NCBI GenBank assembly: GCA_964489835.1
Contig: CAZBBC010000186.1
Coordinates: 1-8,013 of the forward strand
Reading direction: 5' to 3'
Length of the DNA stretch: 8,013 nt
Source: CAZBBC01 sp964489835
GTDB taxonomy: Bacteria; Calditrichota; Calditrichia; JAJRVZ01
Shown here: positions 6,289-8,013 of the stretch, piece after piece
How positions within the stretch are numbered: the first letter of the stretch is position 1
Layout: every line of letters begins with the position of its first letter
Program-made: the position numbers and the translations under genes
The notes under the pieces: generated by a model
Told to the model about the DNA's origin: nothing
Databases searched by the model: none
The model's input: the letters and a program-made list of their open reading frames with translations, nothing else

Positions 6289-6939
6289 ATGTCTTTACTG
6301 GAGAATATAAAAAAGACCCTTTTGGAGGGTAGTGAAAAGGTCGTAAAAATTGCTGAAGATCTTACCGAAAAAATAAAGGAAGTAAGTGAAGATGGATTAG
6401 AATTATCTAAAGAAGTATTAGCTCAAATCAGTGAAAAAACATCGGATATAACAAATATCGCTCGGTATAAACTTGAACTGAACGAAATGCAGAAAAATAT
6501 AGATTCAGAAATGAAGAATTTAGGTGAACTGGTAATTGCGATTTACTCATCCAAAAGAAAAGAAAAGATTGAGGGAAAAATCCAAACACAGATTAATACT
6601 ATCGAGGGTTTAAAGAAGGATTTACTGGATAAAACCACAAAATATGAAGATTTGAGGAAAATATATTCACCGAACTTTGCCATACAAAAATTGAGTGATG
6701 AACTGGCAGAAAGTGGTGCAGTGATTGATCAGGTTCTCGTCTCTGCTAATTCGATGGCAGTAAATAAGACGTTAAAGGATTTAGCATTACCAAAGGAAGC
6801 ATTGATATCTGCGATAAAAAGAAATGATGAGATCATTATTCCGGATGGCAATACAAAAATTGTAACAGATGATCTGGTTACTATTATTGGTAAAAAGAAT
6901 GATGTGGAAAAAGTGAAAAATAAATTAAATATAAAATAA
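6289..6939 (+). CDS. Coiled-coil protein with C-terminal TrkA-C (RCK_C) domain
   Basis: This 216-residue soluble protein has two parts. Residues 1-125 are nearly all helix and heptad-like (SLLENIKKTLLEGSEKVV..., then DLTEKIKEVSEDGLELSKEV), and include the unit EMKNLGELVIAIYSSK (74-89) shared with the upstream gene. Residues about 132-212 match the TrkA-C fold: FAIQKLSDELAESGAVIDQVLV, the turn SMAVNKTLKDLALP, the strand ALISAIKRNDEIIIPDG, and the closing TDDLVTIIGKKNDVEKVK. TrkA-C domains bind small ligands, including cyclic di-AMP in some K+ transporter proteins, and normally sit beside a Rossmann TrkA-N (RCK_N) domain or a membrane transporter. Here there is neither, so any regulated partner must be a separate protein. 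Neighbouring osmotic and Mg2+ genes make an ion-homeostasis role plausible but unproven. The domain call is firm; the function is unknown. Confidence 0.8.
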   Translation: MSLLENIKKTLLEGSEKVVKIAEDLTEKIKEVSEDGLELSKEVLAQISEKTSDITNIARYKLELNEMQKNIDSEMKNLGELVIAIYSSKRKEKIEGKIQTQINTIEGLKKDLLDKTTKYEDLRKIYSPNFAIQKLSDELAESGAVIDQVLVSANSMAVNKTLKDLALPKEALISAIKRNDEIIIPDGNTKIVTDDLVTIIGKKNDVEKVKNKLNIK

Positions 6940-6952
6940 AGTGTTCTTCCCG

Positions 6953-7033
6953 TTAGAGGGCAGGCAGCAACTCAATTTCACCTTCAATGCTATCCGATAG
7001 CGCGTTTAAATTCGCCAGGGCTTTTTTCCTACT
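6953..7033 (-). pseudogene. Short minus-strand coding remnant between convergent genes
   Basis: Reading leftward, 26 codons between TGA (7034-7036) and TAA (6953-6955) give SRKKALANLNALSDSI and then EGEIELLPAL. The peptide looks like a genuine acidic C-terminus, but there is no start codon or ribosome binding site. It lies just downstream of the CNNM/CorC-type gene in a different frame, so it is either a frameshifted tail fragment or the last piece of a lost gene. It is too short to assign. Confidence 0.35.
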
Positions 7034-7062
7034 TCAGTGTACTGGCTTGAGAACGCCGATTC

Positions 7063-8013
7063 TCATATTGCTTTATCCATACCAACTGCATCAGAAGGGT
7101 CAGCGTTCAAAGAATTCGGAATAGTCAGGCGAACACGGGTCGCCCGGTTCCCCATTACTTCCATTACTTCCGCTTTAATTCCGTTAGCCAGCTCCACACG
7201 TTTTCCGGGGCTTAGCATTTGGCCAACATGTTCAGTCAGCAATCCCGAAAGTGTATCCATTTCCTCAGAGTGGAGATTCAAGTCTAATTCGTCATTTAAT
7301 TCTTCTATAAAAGTACTGCCTAGAACAATGAACTGCCCCTGTCCGTCGGGAACGATATTAGGAAGTTCGGCATCAAATTCATCCTGAACTTCTCCTACCA
7401 GCTGTTCCAAAACATCTTCTAAGGTAACGATACCAACAATGGTGCCGTGCTCATCCACCACAAATACCATATGCTGCCGAATCGTTTGAAATTGATTGAG
7501 TAATTGGCTGAGTGGCATGCCTTCCGGAACGTAGAGTGGTTTATTAGCGATTTTGTTCAAATCAAATGGCTCATCCGAGAATATGCCGACAAGGTTTTTA
7601 AGGTGAATGACGCCTATGACATTATCCAAAGATCCTTTGCATAGGGGCAAACGGGTATGGTGGCTTTCCCGTGCAAATTTTAATAATTCCGGATAAGGTC
7701 GATCAATATTCAGGAATTCAACTTCAACACGCGGCACCATGATTTGCCGGCAAACCATATCGTCAAATTTAAACACGGCATCCAATAAGCGGTGTTCGCT
7801 TCCGGAAAGCTCGCCGGTGAAATGTGCGCGACTGAGGGACGCTCTAATTTCCGCCTCGCTGAGCGGTGTGTCGTGTGCATCCGGGTTTTCGATGCCGGCT
7901 TTGCGGAGGAAGAAAATAGAGGCAGTATTCAGCAAAATCATGAAAGGGTAGAAAATGGTATAAAATACTTTTAGCGGCCCTGCACACCATAAAAATACAA
8001 TGCCGGGTCGCCG
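7063..8013 (-). CDS. CNNM/CorC/HlyC-family protein: end of DUF21 domain, CBS pair, CorC_HlyC domain (partial)
   Basis: The minus-strand frame is open to the right window edge and gives 316 residues. The N-terminal part of the gene lies outside; an ATG at 7941 is internal. In order: the end of the CNNM (DUF21) membrane domain (PLKVFYTIFYPFMILLNTAS, then IFFLRKAG); the linker helices SGSEHRLLDAVFKFDDMVCRQIMVPRVE typical of the family; a CBS pair (about 150 residues), including the signature VVDEHGTIVGIVTLEDVLEQL followed by VGEVQDEFD; and a C-terminal CorC_HlyC domain (FIVLGSTFIEELNDELDLNL ... LANGIKAEVMEV). Proteins of this layout are inner-membrane and are linked to Mg2+/Co2+ efflux or Na+/Mg2+ exchange; some are annotated as hemolysins without that being their role. 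Its coding sequence is visibly richer in G+C than the two genes it converges on. No disruption is seen. Confidence 0.9.
   Translation of the reverse strand, partial: RRPGIVFLWCAGPLKVFYTIFYPFMILLNTASIFFLRKAGIENPDAHDTPLSEAEIRASLSRAHFTGELSGSEHRLLDAVFKFDDMVCRQIMVPRVEVEFLNIDRPYPELLKFARESHHTRLPLCKGSLDNVIGVIHLKNLVGIFSDEPFDLNKIANKPLYVPEGMPLSQLLNQFQTIRQHMVFVVDEHGTIVGIVTLEDVLEQLVGEVQDEFDAELPNIVPDGQGQFIVLGSTFIEELNDELDLNLHSEEMDTLSGLLTEHVGQMLSPGKRVELANGIKAEVMEVMGNRATRVRLTIPNSLNADPSDAVGMDKAI

Noticed and set aside
6949..6960. CCC/GGG pair after the TrkA-C gene as a terminator
   Set aside because: A three-base stem with no extension or T-run; too weak.
7048..7064. Small hairpin GAGAA-CGCCGA-TTCTC at the end of the CNNM-type gene
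   Set aside because: Only a 5-bp stem, no T-run on the minus strand, and it overlaps the stop codon; not enough for a terminator call.
7037..7387. 116-residue plus-strand frame opposite the CNNM-type gene
   Set aside because: Serine/proline-rich antisense shadow of a clearly conserved minus-strand gene.
1..8013. CRISPR arrays, tRNA or rRNA genes, transposases, toxin-antitoxin genes
   Set aside because: No spaced direct repeats, no cloverleaf or rRNA-like segments, and no transposase or nuclease motifs were found on either strand.

Overview
The window is AT-rich, densely coding bacterial DNA with strong AAGGAGG-type ribosome binding sites. It looks like an environmental, Gram-negative-type lineage; the sequence does not let me name the phylum. 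The theme is ion and osmotic balance.

Layout. A C-terminal scrap of an unknown gene enters from the left (3-71). A tight plus-strand run of five genes follows (165-5218, gaps of 32, 12, 1 and 32 bases) and reads as one operon: a GT78/GT81-like glycosyltransferase of the kind that makes glucosyl- or mannosylglycerate solutes; a small MscS-superfamily membrane protein with no beta domain; a second MscS-like protein with a beta domain but no C-terminal alpha/beta cage; a soluble protein made of the MgtE N domain plus CBS domains with no channel; and a complete MgtE magnesium channel. A gene-poor stretch (5219-5705) holds decayed minus-strand coding sequence, including what looks like the C-terminus of an SLC12-type cation-chloride cotransporter or permease, and an inverted repeat. 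Next, behind a plausible promoter, come two short helical, lysine-rich paralogues (5706-6254 and 6289-6939); the second ends in a TrkA-C (RCK_C) ligand-sensing domain. After another minus-strand remnant (6953-7033), the window ends in the C-terminal two thirds or so of a minus-strand CNNM/CorC/HlyC-type protein (7063-8013) that runs off the right edge.

How the parts may work together (inference). The glycosyltransferase would make an organic osmolyte, the MscS-like proteins would release solutes on hypo-osmotic shock, MgtE would bring in Mg2+ under control of its own cytosolic sensor, and the channel-less MgtE-like protein may modulate it. The CNNM-type protein belongs to a second Mg2+-linked family, and the TrkA-C protein suggests nucleotide or K+-linked sensing. 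The least ordinary items are the channel-less MgtE sensor, the pair of incomplete MscS proteins, and the coiled-coil/TrkA-C protein with its TrkA-C-less twin.
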